Shown here: piece by piece, positions 15,677 to 23,034 of the stretch
Layout: every line of letters begins with the position of its first letter
Numbering within the stretch: position 1 is the first letter of the stretch
Source: VFMC01 sp046331225
Lineage (GTDB): Bacteria > Actinomycetota > Acidimicrobiia > Acidimicrobiales > Ilumatobacteraceae
Length of the DNA stretch: 64,000 nt
Assembly (NCBI GenBank): GCA_046331225.1
Contig: JAXLRF010000005.1
Location: 434,001 to 498,000 of the forward strand
Direction: 5' to 3'
The notes under the pieces: model-generated
The model's input: only the letters and a program-made list of their open reading frames with translations
Databases searched by the model: none
Told to the model about the DNA's origin: nothing
Made by a program: the position numbers and the translations under genes

Positions 15677-16162
15677 GTGGAGATGCGACCCGTTCCCGGC
15701 GCGGCGGAGGGAGCGGCCGAAGCGGAAGCCGTTCCGGCAACAAGGGGCGCTCGGCGTTCGGGGAAGATCGTTGCACCAGCCTTCATTGCGATTCTCTCGA
15801 TGTTGGCGCTCATCTCGTTCGGCGTCCACTACTTGGACGCGCGGTCCACCAGCTGCGAGTCGCTGCCGATGCCTCAGTTGCGGGTCAACGGGATCACGTA
15901 CCTCATGTCGAATCAGGATCCTTCGCAGCTGGGTCGGGCAGACCTCGGACCTCCGGTGGGCACCGTTGTGGAGGGCCTTCCTGATGACGCAAGCCGTTGT
16001 CGTGACTACATATTGCGCGATGGGCAGGGAACGCCCACGCCAGGGACGGACGTGTTGTCAATCATCGGCGTCGACCCACATCTCTCGGTCGCCACGTTCG
16101 AACAGTTCCAGATCACTCGATACGACGCAGTGATCGAGACTTCCTCGACGGAAACGTCCTGA
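15677..16162 (+). CDS. Single-pass membrane protein, unknown function (161 aa)
   Basis: 161 residues. GTG 15677 is chosen because it sits 6 bases after CACCAT at the end of element 16, the same geometry as at 17006 and 17340; ATG 15683 is an alternative. After a charged N-terminus there is one hydrophobic helix (about 33-50, IVAPAFIAILSMLALISFGV). The extracytoplasmic part has two Cys (STSCESLPMPQLRVNGITY, SRCRDYILRDG) that could form a disulfide. It is anchored rather than lipidated. No family recognised. Confidence 0.65.
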   Translation: MEMRPVPGAAEGAAEAEAVPATRGARRSGKIVAPAFIAILSMLALISFGVHYLDARSTSCESLPMPQLRVNGITYLMSNQDPSQLGRADLGPPVGTVVEGLPDDASRCRDYILRDGQGTPTPGTDVLSIIGVDPHLSVATFEQFQITRYDAVIETSSTETS

Positions 16163-16192
16163 CATACACGCCGAGACCAAGTGAGCTCGCTC

Positions 16193-16264
16193 GCCGATCC
16201 GATCTGCCGATCGGCACGGCGTGATGCCTTGCGCTCGCCGCCCGGTCCGGTCATGACGAGCGGC
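16193..16264 (+). repeat. Array element 17
   Basis: GCCGATCCGATCTGCCGATC, then GCCTTGCGCTCGCC and CCCGGTCCGGTCATGACG, closing with AGCGGC. The arms GCCG..TC and GAGCGGC pair. Confidence 0.75.
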
Positions 16265-16307
16265 TTCACCGGTTGCGTCCGATCGGATCTGATAGCAGAA
16301 TGAAAGC

Positions 16308-16538
16308 ATGCCGAATGTGTTGGTAAGAGATCTCCCGGAAGACGTTCATGCCAACCTGCAGAGACGAGCCGAGGCCGAGGGCAAGTCGTTGCAGCAATAC
16401 CTGGCGAGTGAACTGACCAGGCTCGCCAGCACACCGACACTCAGTGACGTCCTCGACCGGATCGGTCGCCGACGCGGCGGCAAAGTCGGATTCGACACCG
16501 CGGTGCGCGATCTCGACGAGGAACGCGAGCGCAGTTGA
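16308..16538 (+). CDS. vapB: VapB/FitA-like antitoxin (ribbon-helix-helix)
   Basis: 76 residues from ATG 16308. The N-terminal MPNVLVRDLPEDVHANLQRRAEAEGKSL is the standard FitA/VapB ribbon-helix-helix, followed by QQYLASELTRLAS. The C-terminal tail (GGKVGFDTAVRDLDEERERS) would wrap the toxin. The stop overlaps the TTG start of the PIN-domain toxin by four bases. A TTGCGT plus TAGCAG pair upstream suggests its own promoter. A complete toxin-antitoxin cassette is common in integron arrays, where it stabilises the array. Confidence 0.9.
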   Translation: MPNVLVRDLPEDVHANLQRRAEAEGKSLQQYLASELTRLASTPTLSDVLDRIGRRRGGKVGFDTAVRDLDEERERS

Positions 16539-16933
16539 TCGTTGTCGATGCCTCGGTCATGGCCAACCTCGTCGGCGACGACGGGCAGGCTGGCAGGACA
16601 GCCAGGGCACGCGTGGCTGGGGAGGCCCATCTCGCCGGCCCGGATCTCGTAGATGTCGAGACAGTCTCTGTGCTCCGCAAGCGGTGGCAAGCAGGCGACC
16701 TCACAGCACGGCGATTCAGAGCAGCAGTCGACGACCTCTTGGCCCTTCCGCTCGATCGCTTCCCGACCGGCCCGCTGATGATCCGCGCCTACGAACTGCG
16801 CTCCAATGCGACCCCCTACGACGCCGCATACGTCGCGCTCGCCGAGTCCCTTGGCTACCCGCTTCTCACCGCTGACGCCAGACTCGCACGGGCACCAGGA
16901 ATCCGTTGCCAGGTCGAGCTCTTGAGCACGTGA
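16535..16933 (+). CDS. vapC: VapC-like PIN-domain toxin
   Basis: 132 residues from TTG 16535, translationally coupled to the antitoxin. PIN-domain acidic residues are visible: LIVVDASVMANL (first Asp), PDLVDVETVSVLRK (Glu), ATPYDAAYVALAE (Asp) and LLTADARLARA (last Asp). VapC toxins are magnesium-dependent RNases that cut tRNA or rRNA. The frame is intact. It ends just before array element 18. Confidence 0.92.
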   Translation: MIVVDASVMANLVGDDGQAGRTARARVAGEAHLAGPDLVDVETVSVLRKRWQAGDLTARRFRAAVDDLLALPLDRFPTGPLMIRAYELRSNATPYDAAYVALAESLGYPLLTADARLARAPGIRCQVELLST

Positions 16934-16935
16934 CC

Positions 16936-17005
16936 GGCGCGGAACTGCCGATCGGGTCGGGGCACATGACTTGCGGGAAGCGTCCTCGCCGGGCATTCTG
17001 CGCTC
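16936..17005 (+). repeat. Array element 18 with promoter-like 3' arm
   Basis: GGCGCGGAACTGCCGATC and the 3' arm CGCCGGGCATTCTGCGCTC pair as GCGC-GGAAC-TGCC against GGCA-TTCT-GCGC with one extra base in the 5' arm. TTGCGG and CATTCT are 17 bases apart, with GTG 17006 six bases after CATTCT. Confidence 0.8.
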
Positions 17006-17296
17006 GTGTCAGATGAGGCGAGGGCGAGCGTCGACGCTTGGGATCGATGGGTCTCCGAGTTGGAGGATCATCCGCTTGACGCCTTTGAGTACGACGAGCT
17101 GATCGCCACTCGTGGACGCTTGGCGTCTCGGTTGGAACTCGCTGGTATCGAGGCGCTGTGGGTATCCGCCGACGCCATCGACGCTCGCTTCGTGGAGATC
17201 ACGACTGACAACTCGACGACGGAAACCGCGAACTGGTGGCAGACGAGGTTACCGAGAGATCCGGACGCGCTTCGGTACCTCAGGGGCGACTACTAG
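17006..17296 (+). CDS. Small acidic hypothetical protein (96 aa)
   Basis: 96 residues from GTG 17006, immediately after element 18. It is a soluble acidic protein: ASVDAWDRWVSELEDHPLDA, YDELIATRGRLASRLE, ALWVSADAIDARFVEITTDN and a C-terminal LPRDPDALRYLRGDY. It resembles small immunity-type or cassette proteins in size and charge only; no family is recognised. A one-gene cassette between elements 18 and 19. Confidence 0.68.
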   Translation: MSDEARASVDAWDRWVSELEDHPLDAFEYDELIATRGRLASRLELAGIEALWVSADAIDARFVEITTDNSTTETANWWQTRLPRDPDALRYLRGDY

Positions 17297-17339
17297 AACG
17301 GAACTGCCGATCTGGGGCACACCGGGGCAGACTTTGCGA
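17297..17339 (+). repeat. Array element 19 (short) with promoter-like 3' arm
   Basis: AACGGAACTGCCGATCTGG, then CACCGGGGCAGACTTTGCGA leading directly to GTG 17340, six bases after CAGACT. Confidence 0.7.
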
Positions 17340-17810
17340 GTGGAGAGATTGGTCTTTGCGCTCGGGCCTGCGACCCGCACGTGCATCGGACCGAAGGGCG
17401 ACACGTGTACAGCCGAGAACTCCGCGCCGCCCTGGGTGTTGCTGCTGCTGTTCCTGGGAGCTGCGGGGCTCGTCTATCTCGCCGTGACGGTCTCCGACAT
17501 CGTCAAGAAGGAACCCACTTCCCGGGGACAAGCTCTTCGGCAACCGTCTCCACGCCAGCGGCCCAGAACTCGCTCAGCGCCGAAGTCGACAGCGGACCGT
17601 CTGGAACGAGCCGCAGAGGTCACTGGGGCGTGGCAACGCCCGTTCTCGTGGATGGACATTCGAACGATCACAGGGAAGTTGACCCTCGGTGCCTGGCTCA
17701 GTCGTTGGTGGGCGTCTGGCAGCTACATGCGGCGACGCCTCATTGTCTCGATCACGGCCGCCGCTGCGATCACGACTCTCCTCGTCGTCGGTGTTCTTCT
17801 CTTGGATTGA
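17340..17810 (+). CDS. Membrane protein with two helices (156 aa)
   Basis: 156 residues from GTG 17340, at the fixed distance from the CAGACT of element 19. A short N-terminal part has two Cys (TRTCIGPKGDTCTAE). Then comes a helix (about 33-51, WVLLLLFLGAAGLVYLAVTV), a basic middle (RQPSPRQRPRTRSAPK) and a C-terminal helix (VSITAAAAITTLLVVGVLLL). No family recognised. Element 20 lies about 12 bases after the stop. Confidence 0.65.
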   Translation: MERLVFALGPATRTCIGPKGDTCTAENSAPPWVLLLLFLGAAGLVYLAVTVSDIVKKEPTSRGQALRQPSPRQRPRTRSAPKSTADRLERAAEVTGAWQRPFSWMDIRTITGKLTLGAWLSRWWASGSYMRRRLIVSITAAAAITTLLVVGVLLLD

Positions 17811-17821
17811 AGCCAATCCTC

Positions 17822-17872
17822 GGCGCGGCCAGATCTGCCGATCGGATCGGCGAGTTGCCCGCACCTGACGAG
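17822..17872 (+). repeat. Array element 20
   Basis: GGCGCGGCCAGATCTGCCG then ATCGGATCGGCGAGTTGCC; the 3' arm is degenerate. Confidence 0.6.
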
Positions 17873-17954
17873 CGAATCGGCGTAGCCCGAGCCGGACGGC
17901 ACCGCAGAGCAGCATCCGACGCGAAGGTTCTCTCCGTCCGACACACTTGAAGCC

Positions 17955-18293
17955 GTGGACGCCCCGCGAGACCCACGGCTGAACGGCGAGATGGATGCCT
18001 CTCCGGAGGTCGCAGACGTGTTCAGGAGACTTGGTGGAGTCCGCGTTCCTGAGCGGCTGGAGCCGGCGCCGGGCGGTCGGCTGTCGAGAATGAGGGAGAG
18101 TCGACTCGTTGCGTACATCGCATTGACGATCCTGCTGCTTTTCGGTGCGGGACTCTGCCTCTGGTCGATCGCAAATCGCGCGTGGGGCGGCCTTACGTGG
18201 GGCGGCCTCACGATCTGGATCTCGGGTGGCAGCCTGCTGGCTGTGCGGCGACGCCGAAGTCTCGACAGCGGTGAGACACCGCCCAGCGCATAG
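17955..18293 (+). CDS. Small membrane protein (112 aa)
   Basis: 112 residues from GTG 17955. A charged N-terminal half (RDPRLNGEMDASPEVADVFR, VRVPERLEP) is followed by two helices: YIALTILLLFGAGLCLWSIA (about 54-73) and LTIWISGGSLLAVR. The basic tail RRRRSLDSGETP suggests a cytoplasmic C-terminus. The TAG stop overlaps a degenerate element (CTGTCGACCGGGTCGG). No family recognised. Confidence 0.63.
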   Translation: MDAPRDPRLNGEMDASPEVADVFRRLGGVRVPERLEPAPGGRLSRMRESRLVAYIALTILLLFGAGLCLWSIANRAWGGLTWGGLTIWISGGSLLAVRRRRSLDSGETPPSA

Positions 18294-18332
18294 CTGTCGA
18301 CCGGGTCGGCGGGTGCGGCAAGACTGTCAGCG
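18291..18332 (+). repeat. Array element 21 (degenerate)
   Basis: CTGTCGACCGGGTCGG matches the core with two changes; 3' arm TGCGGCAAGACTGTCAGCG ends at ATG 18333. The same 3' arm precedes the paralogous gene at 22855. Confidence 0.6.
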
Positions 18333-18512
18333 ATGGAAGCCGGCGATCGGATGCTCATCCGGTGTCAGGGCGGCCCGAGCATGGGGCGCGCCGTGCACTT
18401 CCCGCCGCCGCTCGAGATCGCCGTCGAGGGTGGCATGTACGTCCTCGTCGATGACGGCCCGCCGGAGGCGTGGCAATACACGTTCGTGCGTGAAGCCGAC
18501 CTGAGCAGGTAG
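18333..18512 (+). CDS. 59-aa cassette protein, paralogue of 22855-23034
   Basis: 59 residues: MEAGDRMLIRCQGGPSMGR, then FPPPLEIAVEGGMYVLVDDG and PPEAWQYTFVREADLSR. It differs from the protein at 22855-23034 at about nine positions, mostly conservative, which shows the frame is under protein-level selection. The pattern of short strands with Gly turns suggests a small beta protein. The TAG stop lies in the GTAGCGCC arm of element 22. The upstream 15 bases are also shared with the paralogue, so the duplicated unit is the cassette. No family recognised. Confidence 0.78.
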   Translation: MEAGDRMLIRCQGGPSMGRAVHFPPPLEIAVEGGMYVLVDDGPPEAWQYTFVREADLSR

Positions 18513-18570
18513 CGCCGAGCTGCCGATCGGCACGGTCGTTTGTTGTCACTTGCCGGGCGTCTATCGAGTC
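18509..18570 (+). repeat. Array element 22
   Basis: GTAGCGCCGAGCTGCCGATC, then CACTTGCCGGGCGTCTATCG. The first arm supplies the stop of the preceding gene. Confidence 0.7.
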
Positions 18571-18760
18571 GTAGGGTTCAAGACACATGTGGCGATCGCA
18601 ATTGAGTGTGTTCGAATGAGCGGGGGTCTGGATGTCGGCCGCAGGTGATATCGGAACGATTGCACTTGGTCTAGTGATGGTCGCAGCCCTCTCTGCCAAC
18701 CTGACGTGAGGCAGTTCCAGCTGTTGATTCGTTGAGTTGAGGGCGGGAGGAGACCCCGAC

Positions 18761-19204
18761 ATGACTATCCGTGATTCGTCGGTCGCGCGCGCCCAGGCTG
18801 GCGTGGTGACTGATCCGATTCCTGATCCGCAGGTGCCCGAGCGATCGCGTGGGCGCCGCCAGTTCAGCGCCAAGTACAAGGCGCGCATCTTGGACGAGTA
18901 CGACGCGTTGGACAAGGCCGGCAAGGGTGCGCTGTTGCGCCGCGAGGGCCTGTACACGTCGTTGATCTCGGAGTGGCGCGGCCAACGTGAGCGTGGCGCG
19001 CTCGAAGCGCTCGGCCGCCGCGCCGGTCGCCCGCAAGCCGATCCGCGTGACGCGGAGATCGCTCGGTTGAAGCGTGAGAACGAACGCCTCGTCGATGATC
19101 TCGGCAAGGCGCGCACGGTGATCGAGGTGCAGGGAAAGCTCTCAGCGTTGTTGGATCAGCTCGCTTCCGGCAACGCCTCGACGAAGCGGAGCGAGACGAA
19201 GTGA
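18761..19204 (+). CDS. IS3-family OrfA (HTH, coiled coil)
   Basis: 147 residues from ATG 18761 with GGGAGGAG upstream. Residues 28-75 (RGRRQFSAKYKARILDEYDA, ALLRREGLYTSLISEWRGQ) form the helix-turn-helix, and 80-125 (DAEIARLKRENERLVDDLGK) a coiled coil for dimerisation. The C-terminus meets orfB in a GTGA overlap. Confidence 0.88.
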   Translation: MTIRDSSVARAQAGVVTDPIPDPQVPERSRGRRQFSAKYKARILDEYDALDKAGKGALLRREGLYTSLISEWRGQRERGALEALGRRAGRPQADPRDAEIARLKRENERLVDDLGKARTVIEVQGKLSALLDQLASGNASTKRSETK

Positions 19205-20226
19205 CCGCGATGGTCGACACTGCGATCGAAGAACTGACTCCGGTCGTCGGGGTCCGCCAGGCGTGCGCGGCGGCCGGCGTCGCGCAGGCCGACTGGTATC
19301 GCCGGCACCGCCAGAGCGCGCCCCTGCCACCGAAGCTGACACGGCCTCACCGGCCGCAACCGCGGGCGCTCACCGCTGATGAGCGTGCCGAGGTGCGTGA
19401 GGTGTTGAACAGCCCCGAGCATGTCGACGAGGCGCCGGCGACCGTGTGGGCGAAGTTGCTCGACGAGGGCCGCTACCTGGCGTCGGAGCGCACGATGTAT
19501 CGGATCCTCGCCGACCACGACGAAGTCCGCGAGCGCCGCCGTCAGGCGACGCACCCGGCGGCGCGCAAGCCCGAGTTGATGGCCGACGCTCCGAACCGTG
19601 TCTGGTCGTGGGACATCACAAGGCTCGGCGGGGCGGCGAAGTGGTCGTGGTTCTACCTGTACGTGATCATCGACATCTTCTCGCGCTACGTGCCGGGCTG
19701 GATGCTCGCCACCGCCGAGAACCACACCAACGCCAAAGCCTTGCTCGACGAGACGATCCGCAAGCAGAACATCGCGGCCGGGCAGCTCTACATCCACTCC
19801 GACCGCGGCTCGCCGATGATCGCGAAGCCGGTCGCGTTCATGCTCGCCGAGCTCGGTGTCACCAAGAGCCACAGCCGGCCCCACTGCTCGAACGACAACC
19901 CGTTCAGCGAATCCCACTTCCGCACGTTGAAGTATCGGCCCGAGTTCCCCGACCGGTTCGGGTCGTTCACCCACGCCGCCCAGCACTGCGAGGAGTTCTT
20001 CGCCTGGTACAACCTCGAGCACCGACACTCCGGCATCGGGCTCCACACCCCCTTCGACGTCCACCACGGCCTCGCCCACGCCGTCCGCGAGAAGCGACAG
20101 ATCGTGCTCGACGGCGCCTACCAGCTCCATCCCGAACGCTTCGCCAAACGACCGCCGTCGCCACCAGAGCTGCCCGACGCGGTCTGGATCAACAAGCCCA
20201 ACGAGGAGACACCCACGACTCACTGA
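19201..20226 (+). CDS. IS3-family OrfB transposase (rve DDE core)
   Basis: 341 residues from GTG 19201. The DDE residues are in RVWSWDITRLGG (Asp), LYIHSDRGSPM (Asp) and FSESHFRTLKYRPEFP (Glu). The N-terminal VRQACAAAGVAQADWYRR helix-turn-helix and DEAPATVWAKLLDEGRYLAS precede the core. The frame is intact up to about 20 bases before the right IS end, so the element looks functional. Confidence 0.94.
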   Translation: MTAMVDTAIEELTPVVGVRQACAAAGVAQADWYRRHRQSAPLPPKLTRPHRPQPRALTADERAEVREVLNSPEHVDEAPATVWAKLLDEGRYLASERTMYRILADHDEVRERRRQATHPAARKPELMADAPNRVWSWDITRLGGAAKWSWFYLYVIIDIFSRYVPGWMLATAENHTNAKALLDETIRKQNIAAGQLYIHSDRGSPMIAKPVAFMLAELGVTKSHSRPHCSNDNPFSESHFRTLKYRPEFPDRFGSFTHAAQHCEEFFAWYNLEHRHSGIGLHTPFDVHHGLAHAVREKRQIVLDGAYQLHPERFAKRPPSPPELPDAVWINKPNEETPTTH

Positions 20227-20527
20227 TTCCCGAACAAACCTGCCTCAAGAAGGTTGACAGGCGCCGCAGTGTGTCTGCGTGGGGACCTGCCGTCCTGGGT
20301 CCGCAGGGCACGTCGGAACCGGCAACGCCGCGCGAGTGAGCCGGTGTTTCGCGCGGTGCTGTTGGTCATTGGCGCAGTGTTCGCGGTTTCGGGTCTGGTG
20401 AGCCTCATCGCACGTGCATGACCCCTGCGATTCCGCCGCACCTGGCGTCCCGCACGTGGAGGAATTCTGGACTTTGGTCGGGCGACGACGGCCGGTGCAG
20501 CACCGAGGATTGCTCGACGACGACCAT

Positions 20528-20581
20528 ACCGATGTGCCGATCGGAGTCGCTCGCTGCCGTTGCGTCAGGCAGTCTGAGAAC
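20528..20581 (+). repeat. Array element 23 with promoter-like 3' arm
   Basis: ACCGATGTGCCGATCGG, then GCCGTTGCGTCAGGCAGTCT with GTG 20582 exactly six bases after CAGTCT. Confidence 0.65.
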
Positions 20582-20797
20582 GTGAGCGACGACCCGATCA
20601 ACCGCGGCGGTCTCTACTGCTACGACTGCATTGCGCGAGTGCTGTGTCCCGAAGCGCATTGCGATCCCAATGACCCGACTCCTGTGCGTCACGATCCGCT
20701 AATTGTCGATCTCACGTCCATTGCGCGTGCGGTGTCGGTGTACCACGGGCGCGCCCTCTGCCTGCCGTGCCTCGCGACGTATCTCGATGGCGTCTGA
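20582..20797 (+). CDS. Small Cys-rich protein (71 aa)
   Basis: 71 residues. GTG 20582 is chosen for its position six bases after CAGTCT; the frame extends upstream only through element 23. Two Cys clusters are visible: GGLYCYDCIARVLCPEAHCD and ALCLPCLATYL, so a zinc-binding knuckle is plausible though not proven. The middle PLIVDLTSIARAVSVYHGR is more hydrophobic. No family recognised. The TGA is followed after about 8 bases by element 24. Confidence 0.65.
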   Translation: MSDDPINRGGLYCYDCIARVLCPEAHCDPNDPTPVRHDPLIVDLTSIARAVSVYHGRALCLPCLATYLDGV

Positions 20798-20804
20798 CGG
20801 CGGG

Positions 20805-20880
20805 CAGCACCGAACTGCCTGATCGGCGTGTGATTCGACGAGGGTTGCGGGACGCTGCGTGTCGTTCCTCGGCCGAGTCG
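20805..20880 (+). repeat. Array element 24
   Basis: CAGCACCGAACTGCCTGATC (one inserted base in the core), then GGGTTGCGGGACGC; the 3' arm is degenerate. Confidence 0.6.
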
Positions 20881-20990
20881 GCGCCTTGCGGCAGCTGTCG
20901 ATGACTTGAACGCTGAGAGTCGGTGCGACAAGCTGCGGCGATGCCGAGTGTCGCACGGTGGCCTGACTTCGGTGCGAAAGCGCTTCGGCG

Positions 20991-21443
20991 ATGACGGCCG
21001 ACTCGCCCCGACGGCAGATGGCGCTGATCATTGTCGTTGTAGCCGCCGCCTTGCCGGTTCTGTGGTGGCTGTTCCCGGACGATGGAGAGGCCTGCGGGGT
21101 CGTGCGTCGCGCCGATGTGTCATCGGTCGTCGGGTCGTCGGTGTCCGCCGGCGAGAAGCTGACCGACGATTCTCGATCGGGTGCCAGTGGCTGTGGGTTC
21201 AGGACCGAATCGGGGGCGATTGTCAGCGTGTGGATCGGCGCCGACGGCCAGCTCGATCACGTTTTCGACGGTATGCGAGCGAACGGTGAACTGGCGGCGG
21301 GACAGCCCGAGGCGTACGTCTACGCGCGGGTCGATGGCGAGTCGGCGGTGACGATGGTCGATGGGCGGGTCGTGCTCGTCAATGTTCCAGGACATCTGGG
21401 TGCGGCCGCTCGGCTTGCTCAACTGATCGCGACGAGCGGATAG
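20991..21443 (+). CDS. Membrane-anchored protein, DUF3558-like pattern (150 aa)
   Basis: 150 residues from ATG 20991 (internal ATG 21018 would start just before the helix). Residues 10-27 (ALIIVVVAAALPVLWWLF) form a membrane anchor. The exported part reads EACGVVRRADVSSVVG, GASGCGFRTESGAIVSVWIG and DGRVVLVNVPG. A Cys pair at about 34 and 67 and the repeated V-D-x-V pattern recall DUF3558 lipoproteins, but this protein lacks a lipobox. Weak family call. The 110 bp upstream after element 24 hold no gene. Confidence 0.62.
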   Translation: MTADSPRRQMALIIVVVAAALPVLWWLFPDDGEACGVVRRADVSSVVGSSVSAGEKLTDDSRSGASGCGFRTESGAIVSVWIGADGQLDHVFDGMRANGELAAGQPEAYVYARVDGESAVTMVDGRVVLVNVPGHLGAAARLAQLIATSG

Positions 21444-21455
21444 CCCGCAGCCATG

Positions 21456-21513
21456 GGCAGGGGCGCCGATCGATCGGCACGCGTGTACGAATGCGGCGGT
21501 TCTTTGTCAGGAT
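21456..21513 (+). repeat. Array element 25 (degenerate)
   Basis: GGGGCGCCGATCGATCGGC replaces the usual core; the 3' arm toward 21513 is weak. Confidence 0.45.
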
Positions 21514-22190
21514 GTGGCGGTGACACCAGCTGGTCGGGTGCCCGTGGCGAATGAGTGGCACGAGCTGTATCGGTCGGATCGACAGCGTCTCGTGAGCGCG
21601 CTGAAGGCCGCGATGTACGCGTTCATCGCAGTGGGTGGTCTCGGGCTTGCGGTTGCCATCGTCGTTGGTGCGCTACAGCGCGACGAGAACGTTCCACTGA
21701 TCACTGTCCCGCTCGTCGTTCCGTTGGCGGTTTGGGCATCGATCGTTTCTGGAAGACCGCCGTCGTTGCGCTCCGAGCAGCCCGTGCTGCACCTGGACGG
21801 ATCGGCATCGCCGATCGTGCGCTCGTCATCGAGGACTTCTCCGTCTTCACAGAGCCACTCGTCATTGCTCGGGACGAGATCGAGAAGATCACGCTCCCGC
21901 CGGCGAAGCGCAATGCCATTCTCTTCGAAGAGTCCCAAGGGCTGCCGTGGATCAAGCTGAGCCTGCTCGCGGAGTCGCCGAACTGTGGTGTGTTCCTGAC
22001 GGCACCCATCACCGCGCCAGCGCGGGCCAACGTGATGGAGAGCCCTCAGGGCTGGGGGCCCGAGGTGGGAACCGCACCACCAAGGCCGGGGGCGCCGTTC
22101 CAGGTCATCTGGCTTCGGACGGCCGACTGGACCGGCGCCCGCGCCGTGCGCAGTTGGGCGGACAACTCAGTTCCCCCAATTTTCGACTAG
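21514..22190 (+). pseudogene. Membrane-anchored protein gene with probable frameshift
   Basis: From GTG 21514 the frame reads VANEWHELYRSDRQRLVSAL, a helix AMYAFIAVGGLGLAVAIVVG and ITVPLVVPLAVW. Near 21731-21737 (TTTGGG) the protein-like sequence moves to another frame: GIDRFWKTAVVALRAARAAP, then ALVIEDFSVFTEPLVIARDE and FLTAPITAPARANVM to a TAG at 22188. One indel in the TTTGGG run would join them into a 225-residue two-helix protein. The second part has a PH/GRAM-like beta pattern. Either a real frameshift or a sequence error. The stop is inside element 26. Confidence 0.6.
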
Positions 22191-22241
22191 CTCCGATCTG
22201 CCGATCGGGCGGACTCGGCTGTCCGCCTACCATTGCAATTC
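22188..22241 (+). repeat. Array element 26 with promoter-like 3' arm
   Basis: TAGCTCCGATCTGCCGATC supplies the preceding stop; the 3' end CCGCCTACCATTGCAATTC puts TACCAT eight bases before GTG 22242. Confidence 0.65.
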
Positions 22242-22727
22242 GTGGGTCTCGGGTCATCGATTGAGGTTGGGTCGGTCGCCGAACTCGTCTCCGGCGTTGG
22301 TGCGCTTGCCGCTGCTGTCGTTGCCTTGTGGGTCGTGTTCCGTCAGGAGCGCCACGCAACTCGCAGCAGCGCCGCGCAGGTGTGGGTTCAGCGCATCGCC
22401 CAGTACGGCGATGTCGATGGCAAACCGTGTCCGCGCGACCAGGCCGTGTGCGTCGCGGTCTGGCACCTCATCGTGCACAACGGGGCGAACGGACCGATCC
22501 ACGACCTTCGTGCAACGTTGACGTTTCCCGACGGACGAAAGCTCGAATCGAGTGGGTCGGAGCCGGAGTTCGCCGCGCTCGGGATCGGCCGGTCAGACGG
22601 CGTGTTCATGACAGACGGGGTGTCCTCACCCGTAGATGTTCCGGTGTTGGAGTTCACGTTCCGCACGAACGACGGCATCCGCTGGCACACCGTCGACGGC
22701 CAACCACCCACGCGCGTCAAGAGCTAG
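22242..22727 (+). CDS. Membrane-anchored hypothetical protein (161 aa)
   Basis: 161 residues from GTG 22242. An N-terminal helix (about 12-31, LVSGVGALAAAVVALWVVF) is followed by basic RQERHATRSSA and a soluble domain with VCVAVWHLIVHNGANGPIHD, LRATLTFPDGRKLE and VDVPVLEFTFRTNDGIRWH. The last part has the beta-sandwich flavour of proteins that sense or bind extracellular or cytoplasmic ligands. The same layout, a helix then a small domain with HNGANGPI, recurs in unrelated actinobacterial hypothetical proteins. Function unknown. Confidence 0.67.
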   Translation: MGLGSSIEVGSVAELVSGVGALAAAVVALWVVFRQERHATRSSAAQVWVQRIAQYGDVDGKPCPRDQAVCVAVWHLIVHNGANGPIHDLRATLTFPDGRKLESSGSEPEFAALGIGRSDGVFMTDGVSSPVDVPVLEFTFRTNDGIRWHTVDGQPPTRVKS

Positions 22728-22788
22728 CTAGGACCGGCGCACCGCCCGTGCTCCGCATGACCCGGCACATCCCCGCCTCGGATGCCTA

Positions 22789-22854
22789 GTAGCGCGGAAC
22801 TGTAGATATTCCGGCAATCGAGCGAGGCTGGCGAATGCGGCAAGACTGTCGGCG
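22789..22854 (+). repeat. Array element 27 (degenerate)
   Basis: GTAGCGCGGAACTGTAGATA, 3' arm TGCGGCAAGACTGTCGGCG ending at ATG 22855, matching that of element 21. Confidence 0.55.
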
Positions 22855-23034
22855 ATGGAGGCCGGCGATCGGATGCTCATCTGGTGTGAGGGCGGCCCGA
22901 GCATGGGGCGCGCCGTGCTCTTCCCGCCGCCGTTCGAGATCGCAGTCGTCGGTGGCATGTATGTCCTCGTTGATGACGGCCCGCCGGAGGCGTGGCACTA
23001 CACGTTCGTGAGTGAAGCCGACCTGGCCAGGTAG
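22855..23034 (+). CDS. 59-aa cassette protein, paralogue of 18333-18512
   Basis: 59 residues: MEAGDRMLIWCEGGPSMGR, then FPPPFEIAVVGGMYVLVDDG and PPEAWHYTFVSEADLAR. About 85 percent identical to the protein at 18333. The shared upstream CGGCAAGACTGTC and shared GTAGCGC stop context show that the whole cassette was duplicated and then diverged. Function unknown. Confidence 0.78.
   Translation: MEAGDRMLIWCEGGPSMGRAVLFPPPFEIAVVGGMYVLVDDGPPEAWHYTFVSEADLAR

Larger units (their letters stand above)
18707..20247 (+). mobile_element. IS3-family insertion sequence B
   Basis: 1541 bp with short terminal repeats TGAGGCAG (18707) and CTGCCTCA (ending 20247). It carries an HTH OrfA and an rve OrfB overlapping by GTGA. 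It differs from IS3-A in both proteins. It disrupts the gene 18632-20421. Confidence 0.8.
18632..20421 (+). pseudogene. Two-helix membrane protein gene interrupted by IS3 element B
   Basis: Left of the IS, ATG 18632 (preceded by GCGGGGG) opens MSAAGDIGTIALGLVMVAAL and SANLT, ending on a whole codon at 18706. Right of the IS, 20248-20421 continues in the same phase: RRLTGAAVCLRGDLPSW, a basic stretch RRARRNRQRR, then SEPVFRAVLLVIGAVFAVSG and LVSLIARA with TGA at 20419. Removing 18707-20247 restores one 83-residue frame with two membrane helices. The gene is therefore split, not two genes. Confidence 0.65.
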
